DNA from: Tieghemiomyces parasiticus
Taxonomy: Eukaryota; Kickxellomycota; Dimargaritomycetes; Dimargaritales; Dimargaritaceae
Assembly: GCA_027575765.1 (NCBI GenBank)
Contig: JANBPT010000302.1
Span: forward strand, 1 to 46,411
DNA length: 46,411 bases
Direction: 5' to 3'
Shown here: one piece after another, positions 25,167-34,946 of the stretch
How positions within the stretch are numbered: position 1 is the stretch's first letter
Layout: each line of letters begins with the position of its first letter
Made by a program: the position numbers and the translations under genes
The notes under the pieces: model-generated
What the model saw: the letters and a program-made list of their open reading frames with translations, nothing else
Told to the model about the DNA's origin: nothing
The model's database searches: none

Positions 25167-26107
25167 AAACTCGGTGGAAATATCGATTGAATCAGTAGAA
25201 GTTATAGACAAGTGGATCTGAACATGGATACGGGCCACTGTATTCCACAAACCGCTACCGTGTTTCACCTTGGTCTCAGGGCTGCGGGTACCTTGTATAC
25301 CCTTGGGCTGAATCCAATACGCAGCTAGAATTGACCAAAAGTGACAAACCTAAGTAAAGCGTCAGCACAGAGCAGGGCAATCAAAAATGAATAAAAAGTA
25401 AGCGGTAGACGATGCCTCTCAGGGGGGACTGACAGGAAGGCTGGAAGGACTCCTGCAGTCTCTTGACCATGGTGGAGCGGGTGGTATTCGCTGCTCTGTT
25501 GCCAGCCTCACGCATTGCCCACCACTTCAATGGCATCACCCACTCGGTTTGCACCAAGCAGGCGAGGCCAACTCCTCATTCCAATGAGACAGGTTTCCCA
25601 AGTAAGCCACCCAGCCAGCCCTGATTTCCCAGTGCTCTCGTCGCCGCACACTATGACTTGCCCTAGACTTGCATCACAGGAACCCGCAACGGCTCCCAGT
25701 CATACCAGTCAGGGGAAATTGTATCCTTATACAAGGTACATCGAGGGTTAGGGTGCGATTGTGGGATAGCTCGTCCACCACAACGCAACACCAACTTTTA
25801 CCTGCCCCTTCCTCCCGGGCCTATATGCCCCATATTATCCCTCGCCTGATCCCCGTGCGGCCTCATGACCAGGCCTTTCTATTTCCACACCGCTACTCTT
25901 TAAGGGCTGGCCTTGAAGATTCCGCAGCCGCAGCCATAGATTTCGAATCGGACCACGATGGGAGCCCAAGCTATTGGGCCAGGTCCCACCGGCCTGCCAA
26001 AGTATGTGCCTTATTAACTTGCGCCCTCCCCTTCCTCCGCACCCTGTATACCCTTAACTTTATAAGCCTTGGTCCGCCGTTGTAGCCCACGGCGCCGTAC
26101 TTACACC
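25167..26107. promoter_or_regulatory. Divergent promoter region of IFM1 and CDC123
   Basis: A 941-nt spacer between the IFM1 start (minus) and the CDC123 start (plus). If the shorter IFM1 start is used the spacer is 1274 nt. No gene is seen. The last 300 nt before CDC123 are pyrimidine-rich leader. TATA-like TTTATAA is at about 26058-26064, too near the ATG to be certain. Confidence 0.45.
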
Positions 26108-27229
26108 ATGGTCAACATCACCGAACCTAGCCTGTCGATTCCGACTGTGACCCGACGAGACATTGAACGGTGTTCCTTCGGCAGTTGGTACCCGCAGTTC
26201 CGGAGCCACACCATCAAGTCCAAGGTTCTGAAGCCCATTCCAACTGATCTGCTCACCTACCTGCGGCAGGACGGGCTGGTTCTGCCCCCCACCGTCGAAG
26301 AAGTGGCCAGCGAGGACGAGGACGGGAACACCGCGGCCGACGACTCCTCCAGCGGCCAAATTGAGGGGGACGGTAGTGACGATGAGGAGGCCGGAGAGGT
26401 GCCGGCTGCACCGGACCTCACAGAGGTGGTCGCCGAACTACGGCGACTCATTGGGGAGCTCGGGGGCGCCGTGTTCCCAAAGCTGAACTGGAGTGCTCCG
26501 CGCGACGCAACCTGGATCGCCAGCACCAACACCCTACGGTGTACCACCCCGGATGAGATCCTGCTCCTCCTCAAGAGCTCCGACTGCGTATCTGATGACC
26601 TGAGCCGACCGTACCGTGAAGCGGCCGGTTCCATCATCTCGAGACCCGTTGGCCAGGAGACAAACCGCACCGGAGGGACGGAAACTACCATCTCCACCGA
26701 TGCCCACGAGCCACTGGCTGAGGCGGACACTGAACTGGTGCTACGCAAGTGGTCGAACCTCAACCCTGCCCTCGAATTCCGCGCCTTCGTCGTCCGCGGC
26801 CGGCTGCGTGCCGTCAGCCAAATGGACCTTAATCACTACCCGTTCCTGACCGCCGACGAGCCGGTCCTACGCGAACGTATCCGTTCGTTTATGCAGCACA
26901 CCGTGATCCCCGAGTTTCCCGTCGACACGTACGCGGTCGATCTCTACGTGCTGTCGGACCACTCCCGGGTCTACATTGTCGATTTCAACCCGCTCGGCGC
27001 TGATTCGGATACGATCCTGGTGGACTGGGACGACCTAATAAGTGAACCGGACACCGCCGATGGAGGTGGTAATGATACTGACAATACCCCCATTCACCTA
27101 TTCCCAGCCAGTGCCGACGGGTTGCGCTTCTCCACCGGCCGATACTCCCAGAACCGGTTCCCCGTGGACCTAAACGCCTCGAACTACCAGCAGAGCCTTG
27201 ACACCATGATGCGCACCACCCACCCTTGA
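26108..27229 (+). CDS. CDC123: Cdc123 (D123), eIF2 assembly factor
   Basis: ATP-grasp-fold chaperone that binds eIF2gamma and promotes assembly of the eIF2 heterotrimer in the cytosol. 373 residues in one exon from the ATG at 26108 (context ACACCATGG). The family blocks are clear: CSFGSWYPQFRSHTIKS at 22-38, FPKLNWSAPRDATWI at 123-137, LVLRKWSNLNPALEFRAFV at 210-228, AVDLYVL with D278, and VYIVDFNPLG with D292 and N294 as probable metal/ATP ligands. An acidic loop of about 35 residues (64-98, Asp/Glu/Ser/Gly) is inserted early. The block usually written SQRD reads SQMD here (M239). Neighbouring SUI2 encodes eIF2alpha. Confidence 0.96.
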   Translation: MVNITEPSLSIPTVTRRDIERCSFGSWYPQFRSHTIKSKVLKPIPTDLLTYLRQDGLVLPPTVEEVASEDEDGNTAADDSSSGQIEGDGSDDEEAGEVPAAPDLTEVVAELRRLIGELGGAVFPKLNWSAPRDATWIASTNTLRCTTPDEILLLLKSSDCVSDDLSRPYREAAGSIISRPVGQETNRTGGTETTISTDAHEPLAEADTELVLRKWSNLNPALEFRAFVVRGRLRAVSQMDLNHYPFLTADEPVLRERIRSFMQHTVIPEFPVDTYAVDLYVLSDHSRVYIVDFNPLGADSDTILVDWDDLISEPDTADGGGNDTDNTPIHLFPASADGLRFSTGRYSQNRFPVDLNASNYQQSLDTMMRTTHP

Positions 27230-28231
27230 GCGATGAGTGTATAGTTTCGCATGACAGCAGCCTAGTATACACTGACTAGTAAATAGAGCAATATAGAGGG
27301 GCGTGTATCAACTAGCAGTGTGGGCGCATTATTTGGATAGGGCAGCCCATTGACATGGTATAGCAACTAGAAACGTCCGGCCTATACCCTGTGAAACCTC
27401 AATATGTGACATCGCCAAATAGTGTTGGCGTGGTATGTCACATTATTATAGCGCCAAATATCCAAGGGAAGGGAGGAATATAGACTGGGATAGGGCGACA
27501 AGGAAAGACGATGTGGCCGAGTTCGCCATCCATTGTATTCCAAGTGGTGCACTATGTGCATTGAGGCATTGATGAATGTAGTGCATGTTTAGTGATGCAA
27601 TAATAAGTAAAGCGAGGTGGCGTAATGAAGTGGGAGCTAGTCGACTGCGAAGATAAGTGCCAGACCAACCAACGCCCACCTGCCCCATGGCCCACCGCTC
27701 CTACAACCCATACTAGCCCACTTTTATCTCCTCAGGCACCTTCAGTACGTCTTATAGAGTTTACGACCCACAATTCTACCGTCCCTCCTTGAGACCCGTC
27801 CTCACCCGTGCTTATTAGCCCATGTACTATCCTCTATTCAATGCCACCTGCGCTCGAGAGAGACATTGCGAATTACCCGGAAATGCCTGTGAGCCTGGAT
27901 CACTGGCTACTTATCTCCCAGTAAATACCATCCAACCGATATCATGGCCAAATCACATCACACCAGTGCGCACACTAGTATCCTGTTACTCTCATGTATT
28001 GTTGCGCTGCGGTTTGACCCCCAGGATGGTCGCACACCAGAGCTGCATCGTGAAAAATTGGAAAAAGAGCTCGTGGGCAGTTTACATACAAAGCTGAATT
28101 ACAACCACTTGGTACGTAATAAAAGGAGTGATAACCGTTAACAGACGGCGGAGGCTAGCAAAGAGGGATAACTCCCTCCATTTATTTTGCGACTTTGGTT
28201 GGGTCCCTCTGCGGGATTTGGGGATTAGCTA
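27230..28231. other. Convergent spacer between CDC123 and the Myb-repeat gene
   Basis: It holds both 3' ends. At 27405-27465 there is a short imperfect palindromic region in which TATGTGACATCGCCAAATA and TATGTCACATTATTATAGCGCCAAATA resemble one another. No gene or RNA is supported; frames at 27446-27688 and 27822-28097 lack family resemblance. Confidence 0.4.
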
Positions 28232-29407
28232 TCAGTTAGATTCTGTGATCATGACGGGACCTCGTTGAACTATGTTATTCAGTCCAAAGAAAATAGCTAA
28301 ATACCGAAGCAAGGCCTGTATTTGGCATTGGGTTAACGACTGGCCCAACGTTTCGCCAATACTCGAGTAATCGGATCCGTGCGCTCGGTAGAGGGCTAGC
28401 AGTTGGGCGAGATCCTCTTCACTGACGAGTGATCTTAGGTGGCACATTTGCTGTAGATAGCGTACACGATTTTTAGCCGCATCCAGGGTGCGGACCGGAA
28501 GTTCCTGGGCCAATATACTACGGACCGGTGGTACGAAACCACTCGACGTACGTTGACTAGATTTTTCCGCCTGGTCACCGGAACTTTGATGTGTACAGTT
28601 GATAAAGGTGGCTGTAGTTAGGACCTTGCGGCAGAGCTCGGCGTAGACCGGCATATCCAAAAGAACTGCTGGGTGGCAGTGGGAAAGTGAGAGCAGTAGT
28701 CGAATGTCCTCTGTGAGAGACCAGGTAACTACTGGGTCCGGCAAGCCGACTGGAAGGCTCACCAATTTGGATGGTGTGGCTTGAGTGGCTAGCTGCTCTC
28801 GGAGGTTTCCCCAATACGTGCAGCACTGCCTGGGTCCACGTGTACCTACTTCGACCGCAATTATCCTCCAGGCGCCTTTCGGAAACCTACCATTGGGTAG
28901 TAGGCCGCCCTGTCCAATCTGCCTCGCGATGGCCATCTTCAGTCGCTCAACCTCATCCGGTCCCCAAGAGCCGCGTTTGGGAATTCGAAAGGCGGGGCCG
29001 GGGCTTGGCAGGTCATAAAGAGGAGGATAGGGACAATTTTGGAGCTTTAATCGTTGATTTAATCGTTTGGACAGTAGCTGCGTCCGGAGCTTTCCCCTTT
29101 TGGTCGGTGAAGAAGGTTGCTTTCGATTTCCATCGACCCTCCAGGGGGTTGGTGCGGTAAGTGATGTAGCAGTGACAATTCCCTTCAATTGCAATTGGTT
29201 CCGCTGGACGAGTTCCAAATGTCGGTTCTGAAATTGGCGAGCGTTCCGCATGCCTACCGCCTGAGCAATCACCTCCCAGTTTTCGGCACCGAATATCGCC
29301 ACGGCAATACGTAGTTGATCGTCCTCCAGTGCTGTCCAGCAGGGATCGTCACTTGAATGGTGACTGCCTCCTTGATTCGACGTGGCAGAGTTAAGGATGC
29401 AATCCAT
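28232..29407 (-). CDS. Myb/SANT-repeat protein, putative DNA-binding factor
   Basis: 391 residues in one exon from the ATG at 29407. The first Myb-like repeat is at about 24-67 (W24, then NWEVIAQAVG, ending in RQFQNRHLEL). The second is at about 147-206 (GSWGPDEVERL, then GAWRIIAVEVGTRGPRQCCTYW), with a loop longer than usual between helices 1 and 2. A third, partial one begins at W229 (TWSLTEDIRLLL). A fourth SANT-like helix set is at about 330-375 (SEEDLAQLLALYRAHGSDYSSIGETLG). The linker at 100-122 is Lys/Arg-rich. Tandem Myb repeats normally bind DNA, so a transcription-factor, snRNA-activator or telomere-type role is possible; I cannot assign an orthologue. The W and RxxxQCxxxYW spacing makes Myb identity fairly secure. 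Confidence 0.8.
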   Translation of the reverse strand: MDCILNSATSNQGGSHHSSDDPCWTALEDDQLRIAVAIFGAENWEVIAQAVGMRNARQFQNRHLELVQRNQLQLKGIVTATSLTAPTPWRVDGNRKQPSSPTKRGKLRTQLLSKRLNQRLKLQNCPYPPLYDLPSPGPAFRIPKRGSWGPDEVERLKMAIARQIGQGGLLPNGRFPKGAWRIIAVEVGTRGPRQCCTYWGNLREQLATQATPSKLVSLPVGLPDPVVTWSLTEDIRLLLSLSHCHPAVLLDMPVYAELCRKVLTTATFINCTHQSSGDQAEKSSQRTSSGFVPPVRSILAQELPVRTLDAAKNRVRYLQQMCHLRSLVSEEDLAQLLALYRAHGSDYSSIGETLGQSLTQCQIQALLRYLAIFFGLNNIVQRGPVMITESN

Positions 29408-31417
29408 GGTCAGGAAACAAGAAGGCTGCCGGGTTTTAGGGAACGTAATGAATATGACTTGGAGGAAAAAGAGACTATATAATCTAATAACGGGTTAACT
29501 AAGTGGGCGGCTAGATGGAGGGGGAGGGGGCTCTTAGATGCGGTGTTTGGTTGGCCTTAAATAGACTGGGCTGGCTGTAACTCAGATTAGTTATCTATGC
29601 TATCCTGTCGTTTTTACCACCGGTGGCCAGTTTCCCATACGAAAATTAGTTCCCAACAAACGGACTTAACAACCGATCAGTAGGAAGTCCCTGTCATCCG
29701 GAATAATGTACCTGGACTAAGGCAATGTAGTGCCCCCCTGGAAGCCACAATTCATTGATGGAGAGACGGGAACCACTGTTTGTAAGGCGAATATGTTGCG
29801 AATCTCGTTGCAAGACAAAGATGGTTACTATTGAGGGTACGCTATTATACGTGTCAGGTGAAGTGAATTTATATTTATAGTGAATTTAAGGCAGAATTAT
29901 GTGTCAAGGATAAAATCCTAAACCCGGCAAGTACTTGCGGTGCTATAACGGAGATCGTTTGCGACACAGGACCTGCAGACACCAGGTGTAGTACAAATTT
30001 CGAACATAAGGGCCAATGAATCGATGAACCGTCGAGGGGGGAAGCACGGAGCTGGGCTGTAAACGGCCGCCATTTGGCCACATAACCAAGGTAATTGGCC
30101 CTATTGAAATAGTTGGAGAATCCCGCCAAACTTTGTACGTCATAATCTAAGCTGAACTCACCTACTTCGCCAAGCCCAGCTAGACTGGCGTTACTCTCGC
30201 AAGGCGCACTGCCTCCTGATTCCACTCAGAGACCTACTTGTCCCTAAATGAAGGTAAATAATATAGGGACAGAAACTATATCCTAATTAATGGTACAAAA
30301 GGCAGACATCCGGGGATTGAGAGTTCTTAGTAAACTAGAATTATAAGTAACATGGGTGAGTGGTGAAATTGTGCATTGTTCAGCCCTGGCTTTCTATCTG
30401 TCGGGGCCTGAAGTAGCCGGGCTAGATCCTGGCGTGGTTATCTGTCTGAGGTTTCGCGCCTTGTCTGCTTGGTACCGCGGTGCCCTCAAAATAATGATAC
30501 CAGTGAGCGGCTTGTTAAGGTAGGCCCGGGCTACGTCACCTGCGAAATTGGCGCCCGGCAGGGATCCTTTGTGTTAAATAAAGACTCATCCCGGTGGTTG
30601 GCAGCTCAGCCTACCTAACGGTTGGCTTGACAGCATGCCCTCAGGCCCTTTGACAAGGCGTTGAGCACGAGGTTTGATCAACTAGGGTGGAGTGGGAGAT
30701 GAGACTTGGAGGGTTAGACATAGAGGTCAGGTTAAAAGGGGGGGATTGGCCAGTTGTGCAGCCAAGAATGATCTTATTCTAGACTCAAAAGTGCACAATG
30801 TCTGTCAAAGACCTGCCTTGTAGGGCCAATCTATTGCGAATAAGTTATAGGGTCTTACTTCACTAACGGCAACGCTTCTTTAGCCGCCTAAATATCAGTC
30901 TTTCCCTCGGATACCGGCATGCTTGCGTGTGGATTAATTGATATTGGAAGCACTGACACGATTTCAAGGTCGACCGTCGACAGGCGGGGGCAATGCTTGA
31001 CAGCGCCTTGGCTGGTTCAGTGGTTCCCGCTGCAATTTAGGTCAACTCCTCATTCGTCTAGATAGCACTCAGACTTCCGTTAACCCGATAACATGGTCGG
31101 CTCCTACCCAGTTACGCCTTGCGTGGTACGGGACGATTGATATACGACTAATATCCTCCAAGCTAGCCTTTCCTTTCGCAATAACCATCCGATAATGTCA
31201 AAACCAACACCCCACGAGTAATAGCGAGGGGCAAGGCTTCAATAACTTAGGGAGGCTCAACCTAGACTCTGATGTCAGTTTTATTACTCAGACAACGTAC
31301 GGAGCCGGGGGTTCTCAAATTACAACAAGGACATGCGTGTGTGTGTGTGCGTGCAGACCAGTTTTAGTCACATTCCTCAGCAAATCAAAAACTACCCACA
31401 ACCTACAATGTCATTAT
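29408..31417. other. Gene-poor spacer between the Myb gene and RPS17
   Basis: 2.0 kb with lower GC and no supported gene. A minus-strand frame at 29875-30225 has a short stretch reminiscent of the retroelement reverse-transcriptase thumb (see findings). A (GT)6-7 microsatellite followed by GCGTGC lies at 31337-31351. RPS17 3' sequences are at the right end. Confidence 0.4.
31337..31349. repeat. GT microsatellite
   Basis: An uninterrupted GT run followed by GCGTGC. The same arrangement occurs in RasGAP intron 1 at 382-395. Confidence 0.7.
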
Positions 31418-31855
31418 TTAGACACGGGCGGTGCGGCGGTTGTTGTTGAAGGGGCGACGACCGTGACCGTAGGTGTTGGCAACCTGGTTAGGGTTGACGA
31501 CGGTCAGACCAGGAAGCTGGTCAAAGTTGAGGGTCTTGAGCAGGGCCTTGGTCTCGGCGTCAACCTCGACGCTCGAAGTGTCCAGGGCGGACACCTCGGG
31601 CACGTAGTTGTCCTTGCGCTCGCGCTCCTCCTCCTGCAGCTTGAAGGAGATGCCGCGGACGGGACCGCGCTGGATACGCTTCATCAGATGGGTGGTGAAC
31701 CCAGCGATCCGGTTGCGCAGCGGCTTCGAAGGGATGATGGCAACCTCATCGCAGATGCGCTTGTTGGTCTGGAAGTCCAGAGTCAGGCGAGGGTAGTACT
31801 TCTCGATGATGACCCGGGAGGCCTTCTTGATGGTCTTCGTTCTAACGCGGCCCAT
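31418..31855 (-). CDS. RPS17: 40S ribosomal protein eS17
   Basis: Small-subunit ribosomal protein eS17. 145 residues in one exon, close to the family length. The start at 31855 gives [14 protein letters not shown], the family's conserved N-terminus; the frame is open further upstream but is not conserved there. Further signature blocks are [39 protein letters not shown], and the LNFDQLPGL region near the C-terminus. The Asn/Arg-rich tail is ordinary. I see no intron within the coding part, although fungal ribosomal protein genes often have one at the extreme 5' end; a leader intron remains possible. Confidence 0.98.
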   Translation of the reverse strand: MGRVRTKTIKKASRVIIEKYYPRLTLDFQTNKRICDEVAIIPSKPLRNRIAGFTTHLMKRIQRGPVRGISFKLQEEERERKDNYVPEVSALDTSSVEVDAETKALLKTLNFDQLPGLTVVNPNQVANTYGHGRRPFNNNRRTARV

Positions 31856-32873
31856 GATGGATAATTGTCTGGGGAAGGGAGGAATGTTCGGGTACGATGG
31901 GCGGGATTCAAGGTGGTTAGCAATGGGGGGTTCGTTGGCATTACTCAAGATGGAGGGACATCGGGGCTACTCGCCGATACGATATCCAGTCAGGTTTCGG
32001 CCTGTCTGATGCTCCTCGGTGACTCGTCCCCCTAACTAAGCCAGACAATGGCCCGTCCGTCCGCGCATTCGTCTGGCGTGCCGCTCGCGTCTATCCATCC
32101 ATCCATCTTTCCTAGAGGGCATTCCCACTCTATAGAGACCTTCCTAACCTCCTTTAGGAGTTATTGCAATATAAGACATCAGTACGTTAGTCTCGTTTAG
32201 GATGCATTAGGGCAGGTTGTCGGACGGATGGATAGAGGCTGGCTTCGCTCTAACGTCGTCAGACGGATATCGCACGGGTGTGGCACTTGTCAGGGGAAGG
32301 GGCGGTATCGGCAGGCGACACGTACCACTTGTGTTGCTGAACGAGACAGGGTGACGGTGAAGATACAGAGGGTGGAAGAGAAAGATTCCGACACACGACA
32401 ATGTTAAAGGTTTCCTTATACCAAGTTGATGCCCTAGCGGATCACCAAGCGGGGAGATGGGGCATATACCGTTACCACTTGTAAATTATCACGTGATATG
32501 TAGAAGACAGTCTCCCACACCATAGTCCCACTGATCGTCTAGGGTGGCCATTCGCTCCCCCCCCCCTTAGCGCTAAGAGCCACCCTCCCACTTCAATCGG
32601 TTGGACTGCAAACGATCCAATGGCCATTTACAGTGGGTGGGTTAGTCGCACCGTTAAGTTGAGTGGTATAGGGATACTTAGTATTCTACCATACTTCCGA
32701 CGGCACGTACCAAAAACCCCTCGCTGTACCATTCTACGGCACCATTACCACTCAACTTGTAGCTTGCGTTTGTATTTTATTCTTGCCAATTCTCTAATGT
32801 TAGCGCAGGGAGGCCACCTCAAGCAACGAAACAAAAGAAAGTTTGAACCTGAGGCCGTTTGGGAATTGAAGCT
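31856..32873. other. Spacer upstream of RPS17, with inverted and tetranucleotide repeats
   Basis: RPS17 promoter and leader, then the 3' side of the next minus-strand gene. It contains CCAGAC...GTCTGG (32041-32046/32071-32076), a (CCAT)n-like stretch at 32090-32107, and its inverted copy GGATGGATAGA at 32226-32236. No gene is supported. Confidence 0.45.
32090..32236. repeat. Inverted repeat with 11-nt arms in the RPS17 upstream region
   Basis: TCTATCCATCC (32090-32100, continuing as a CCAT repeat) and its exact reverse complement GGATGGATAGA (32226-32236), about 125 nt apart and 235-380 nt upstream of RPS17. It may be paired factor sites or simple-sequence coincidence. Confidence 0.4.
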
Positions 32874-33773
32874 TTACTCGGGCTTGGGCAGTAGGAGCAG
32901 CTCCTTGCGCATATCTTCCAGGACCTTTAAGGCGGCCGCGTCGTGTTCCTCATCGTCACTAATGATATCGTCAAGATTTACCGGGATAGCCGCAACAGAG
33001 CCGGCCGGGGAGGTCGTAAAGGTCTGGGCCACTTCGATGGGCAGTTCCATATTTTCCATGCTCTCAAGGGGCATCTTGGGGTCCGGCGATATGCTATTGG
33101 CGCGAAGGTGGGCCGGGGACGGTGGCGAGCCTAGATGGCTGCTCCGCTTGGTGAAGGGAGAACCGTTCGCACCGGGTCCATGCTGGTCAAACTCGGACGA
33201 TTCCGGATCGTGGGCCGCCGAAGACAGGATTTGGTAGTACGACGTGGGGCTGGTCTCGAGGGACGTCTCCACGAAGTCGCTACCGCGCGCTTCGAACGTC
33301 TCGCAGGTCGGCGTGGCCACGGCAGAGGAGGCCGAGTCGGACTCCACAGCTGCCGCGGCAAAGGTCGGATCGGCCACCTCCACAGGCAGAGTTTCGGGGA
33401 TTGGAGAAGCGACAGTTATCGGTACCGTAGGCTCGGGGGTCGGTATGCGCGCCGATACGGTTTTGGAGACTGGCTCCGCTGGAGCGGGCTCGGCAGCGAC
33501 CGGGGGGCTGGGAGTCCGTTCGGCGTTGACGACCGGGGGTAACTTGCGGAAGGTGCTGGTAATATTCTCGGAAACGACGCGGGATTTGGCCTCGCTGCTG
33601 GCGGCCGGTCGGCCGTCCTCGTTGACGCCCAGCTTGTTGAAGCGGTTGATAATATCACTGGCCTTGCTGGTTTGCTTAGTGATGACCTCGCGGGCTTTTC
33701 GGGTGACCTCGTTCTCCTTGTGCTCCGGAGTCCGGGAGAATTTGTCAACCAGGGCCGAGACTTTGCCGGACAT
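32874..33773 (-). CDS. Disordered protein, function unknown
   Basis: 299 residues in one exon from the ATG at 33773. I recognise no family. The N-terminal 50 residues are basic and helical (VSALVDKFSRTPEHK, then ARE/ITK/ASDIINRFNKLG) and could be a short conserved domain. Residues about 80-260 are Pro/Ala/Glu/Ser/Val-rich with repeated PxPEP-like segments and no cysteine apart from one. The C-terminus is acidic then helical (LDDIISDDEEHDAA, ending in MRKELLLLPKPE), the sort of short helix that binds a partner. Codon use matches neighbouring real genes and the frame is clean for 900 nt, so I treat it as a gene. An additional exon beyond either end is possible. Confidence 0.68.
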   Translation of the reverse strand: MSGKVSALVDKFSRTPEHKENEVTRKAREVITKQTSKASDIINRFNKLGVNEDGRPAASSEAKSRVVSENITSTFRKLPPVVNAERTPSPPVAAEPAPAEPVSKTVSARIPTPEPTVPITVASPIPETLPVEVADPTFAAAAVESDSASSAVATPTCETFEARGSDFVETSLETSPTSYYQILSSAAHDPESSEFDQHGPGANGSPFTKRSSHLGSPPSPAHLRANSISPDPKMPLESMENMELPIEVAQTFTTSPAGSVAAIPVNLDDIISDDEEHDAAALKVLEDMRKELLLLPKPE

Positions 33774-34946
33774 CGTGTGAGGAGAGATGGGGAGTGGTGG
33801 CCGGGGCTAGGAGTGTAGGTATGAGGTTGGCGGAGAGGAAATCGAGCTCACGGGTAGACGGGGAGGGGGGAGGCAGCTCGGGATGCTTGAGACAAGGGCG
33901 GGCTCGTGCTAAGAAGACAATGCAGGGAGAGGCTTGAGGGCCGACAAGTAGCTGACAGGGTGGTTGGAGTTGAGGGCGGAGTACGGGAATGCTGTGGCGC
34001 GACGTTATAGAGACGGGCGGGGGTGGAATAAATAGGACTTTGATTTGGTACCGGAGCGACCTAGAACGTACCACGCGGGGTGGGGTGTGAATGTGGGAGA
34101 GTGCGGGGAGAAAAACGGGGAAGTTGCAGCAAATTGTGGGGAATAGGGTCAGTGGCGTCCACAGAGACAACAGAGGATGGGGCGGAGAAGTGTAAGCCGG
34201 CTTCAGAGATCCTAAACGGGCAGAGAATAGGCGGTTGGGGCGGGGCGGGGGGCGATACAAGGTCCTGGAGGAGGGCAAGTTTTATACTGGTCGCGAGTGG
34301 CTTCCTCAAATGCACAGGCCGCTGAGCCTGTCGTAGGTTAAGTGAGGGCTCGGTATGTCGGCGGCTCCGCGTGACAAAGGAGGCAGTGCTAAAGGGCGGA
34401 GCTGGACGATCTGCCGTCCGCCTTCCTATCGGCCACACCCATCAAACTAGTATGCATAAAGCTACCGAGTCGCAGCATCGCGGTGAACAAAGGGGCGGGC
34501 AGTGGGGACATCGTATTGCGGCAGTGACCTCTCTATCCAATCATAGGTATCCCGAAAGCCGTTTTGGCCACGTATGTGGGAGGTTGCAGAAGAAGGAAAG
34601 GAAGATAGGGTAAATAGGACGAAGCCGCAACAGGCGTCTCTTTGTTCGTGTCTCGCGTATACCCCTTCACTCCTCTATCATCTACCGGGCCGAGCGGCGC
34701 GGCACGCAGTGGCCAGAGGTCAAGATAGCACGACGCTCGGCTGCGATGCCAATACGGAGGCTCCTCTGGCTAAAGCGGGCGATACTGCCGGGTACTCAAA
34801 GGCAAGTATGCGCGTGTTCCGATTGGGGAGGCGGCTACTATCCGAAGGGAAAGCGATGACCCCTCAGTTCCGATATATTGATTTAATACTAGAGTACATA
34901 GATATAGCGCAGCTAGTGCGGTAGAGCGGACGGGTATGACCCAGGA
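33774..34946. other. Spacer between the disordered-protein gene and the three-exon gene
   Basis: The left 450 nt are pyrimidine-rich on the minus strand and are probably the leader and promoter of the 32874-33773 gene. The rest contains mixed short frames on both strands without family resemblance. No RNA gene seen. Confidence 0.4.

Noticed and set aside
33135..33780. Plus-strand frames opposite the 299-residue protein
   Set aside because: Antisense shadows; the minus frame has the better start, host codon bias and sensible composition.
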